A stretch of 64,000 bases of DNA from NCBI RefSeq assembly GCF_002443255.2, contig NW_019211455.1:46894863-46958862 (forward strand), read 5' to 3'. The stretch's first letter is position 1. Every line of letters begins with the position of its first letter. The notes below the pieces were generated by a model. That model saw only the letters and a program-made list of their open reading frames with translations. It did no database searches and was not told the origin of the DNA. Positions 62,435 through 64,000 of this stretch are shown in pieces. The DNA is from Varroa destructor. Lineage: Eukaryota > Arthropoda > Arachnida > Mesostigmata > Varroidae. The position numbers and the translations under genes were made by a program.

Positions 62435-62729
62435 ATCGCTAGATAGCCAGAAAATTGGTTGCGGGAGAGAAATCAGTATCCTAATATTATTATTATTATG
62501 CTGAGACTATCAGTAGAGGCTGCGCGGTCTACGATCGCATTGGCAGGGTTGCCAAATCAAATTGTTGCCTGAATCTATTTCATTCATAGGCATGTACGCA
62601 CTCGAGGCATAAGATACGCAAACATTAATTGTAATACTGTATAGCCGTTTAACCTTTCAATACGAGGTTTTGGGTTTAAATGGCAAATGTATGCATAGTA
62701 TTATATCGTGTTCCTAGTTCTCTGTTTTT

Positions 62730-62811
62730 CGCTGTCTGCGCAATGCGCTATGCTAACATGTTTGCCTACAAAATGTCACGTTGTATTCAGGTTCGAAACC
62801 CGACGTAAGCA
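62730..62811 (+). mobile_element. tRNA-derived SINE-like fragment, copy B
   Basis: Contains gcgcaatgcgctatgctaac, then catgtttgcctac, then cacgttgtattcaggttcga. GTTCGAAAC is a good polymerase III B-box match, and TCAGG/CCCGA forms a four-of-five-pair T-arm-like stem. No canonical anticodon arm or acceptor stem forms, so it is not an intact tRNA. It shares blocks with the minus-strand sequence at 52187-52256. Confidence 0.3.
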
Positions 62812-64000
62812 TACTTCGTTTCTTTCTGGAAGATGCGAGGCATACGGGGCGACGCTTTATAACAAGTAGCGGGCGTAAAACTCGAAGCACTTTTTTAAGT
62901 TTATTTTTGCAACAAACATTTGTGATCTGACACAGCTGTGTCTGTATGTAGCTCAGGGTGAATTTGTATTAACGGTAACTAGCTTGCTGTTCTATTCCGC
63001 AATGTTAAACCTGCCGCTTCAGATTATGAGGTTTCTTAGTGTTGCGTAATTAGTGCTATGTGCAGTCACTAAGTAAAGAGGAAATGGGGTTTACTGATAG
63101 TATTCACAAAGTAGTCACAAAAAGCTAATTAATAATGCAAGACTTACTATTTTATTATTATTACTTATTATATTACTTATTATATATATTATTATTATTA
63201 TATAATTAAACAAAAAACCTCTTGTATTGTAAACTAAAAGCAAGACTGTGATGGTAATAGTTTTAAAATGAATTAGAAAATAATCTGTTTCATTCCAAAG
63301 CTACATTTTACGTTCATGCAATATATATTGGAACACTGATAGATATTTTACAGTTCTATCCGTTTTGCTAGTTCGTACATGTATGTCATTTTTCAACTTT
63401 ACAATCAACTTTTGTCCTTAAAATAACCATTACTATGTTATTTTTGCTAAGTTTGGTGGAAAAATTTTCAATAGTTCGGTCTCAATATCAACTTTCAATA
63501 GCCTGTGTGGTCTCGCAGATCTCCATTTGTCGAGCCCTACATACGGTATCGCCGTTAGCTATTCTATCAAGTAGCGAACTCCCAACACGAAACGAAGTGT
63601 TTCCACGCTCTGCTTCGGGCCTAGACCTCAACGTGTTCCTCAGACTAGCAATTAAATACGTTACGCACTAAGCTATCAGGGACGTGGTATCGCATGCCAC
63701 GTACCACTGCTAACTCCGAGCTCCGTTATTTTCCCACTAACCGACGGATCACGCCGCATGCCTTTTCTGTTTAGGTGCGTGGAAACACTGATGTAGCGGT
63801 AGTGTAACGCTGTTTATAGTGAAAATTTTTTCCCTCGGGTGAACACCCAAATTATTCTGCAGTACAGATTTGAATCAACCATAATTGTCGCAAAGTAAGT
63901 ATAACCGTGTAGGGAGAGAAAGACCACTTACTAAGTAGTACACTTGGTCGTTGCGGATAAAACAGTTGATTTTAGTGAAAAGCAAGCTGCAGTTGTGAAA
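62812..64000. other. No supported gene; TTA-rich microsatellite
   Basis: A TTA/TATT-rich tract occupies 63147-63207. One plus frame of 78 codons (63435-63671) has no supporting signal. Confidence 0.5.

Noticed and set aside
1..64000. CRISPR array, telomeric repeat, LTR pair, reverse transcriptase or DDE transposase
   Set aside because: Looked for spaced direct repeats, TTAGG/TTAGGG-type arrays, long direct or inverted terminal repeats and catalytic motifs such as YxDD; none was seen.

Overview
This window reads as non-coding, gene-poor nuclear DNA from a eukaryote. It has a moderately AT-rich background, many di- and tetranucleotide microsatellites, one 100-base assembly gap, and no long reading frame on either strand. 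CpG does not look depleted by eye, which fits an invertebrate better than a vertebrate. That is a weak inference, and I cannot name the organism. No rRNA gene, CRISPR array, complete transposon, reverse transcriptase or transposase motif, or recognisable protein family was found.

Coding evidence is thin. The longest uninterrupted frames are about 140-170 codons. In 64 kb of this composition the longest chance frame should be of the same order, so open-frame length alone proves nothing here. I list only candidate exons with something extra: a good 3' splice site, a good 5' splice site, a Kozak-like ATG, or coupled frames. The best are 4643-4717 (+), 35387-35522 (+) and a minus-strand cluster at 50.2-50.94 kb. 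None has a function I recognise, and all carry low confidence.

Layout. 0-21 kb: mostly anonymous sequence with candidate exons at 2.8, 4.6, 10.8, 11.2 and 12.7-13.1 kb, a long (TA)n tract at 10.7 kb, a stop-poor stretch at 17.4-18.2 kb and a GTCA microsatellite at 20.1 kb. 21.5-22.75 kb: a more GC-rich island with two minus-strand frames overlapping at an ATGA. 23-36 kb: a tRNA-like fold at 27.5 kb, a TA tract beside a 12-bp tandem repeat at 28.3 kb, candidate plus-strand exons at 30.5, 32.5 and 35.4 kb, a G15 run and a GACC microsatellite. 36-50 kb: compound TA/GA repeat (38.6 kb), a 20-bp hairpin (40.7 kb), G13 and GGTC repeats (44.2-44.7 kb), the gap (45.6 kb). 50-64 kb: the minus-strand candidate locus, a pair of tRNA-derived-SINE-like sequences (52.2 and 62.7 kb), GT and TTA microsatellites.

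The clearest unexplained structure is a cluster of strong inverted repeats at 58.57-59.93 kb. It holds a perfect 16-bp hairpin, a 62-nt near-perfect hairpin and a perfect 14-bp hairpin within 1.4 kb, with weaker hairpins between them. Arms this long are far beyond chance in a sequence of this size. The 20-bp hairpin at 40.7 kb is comparable.
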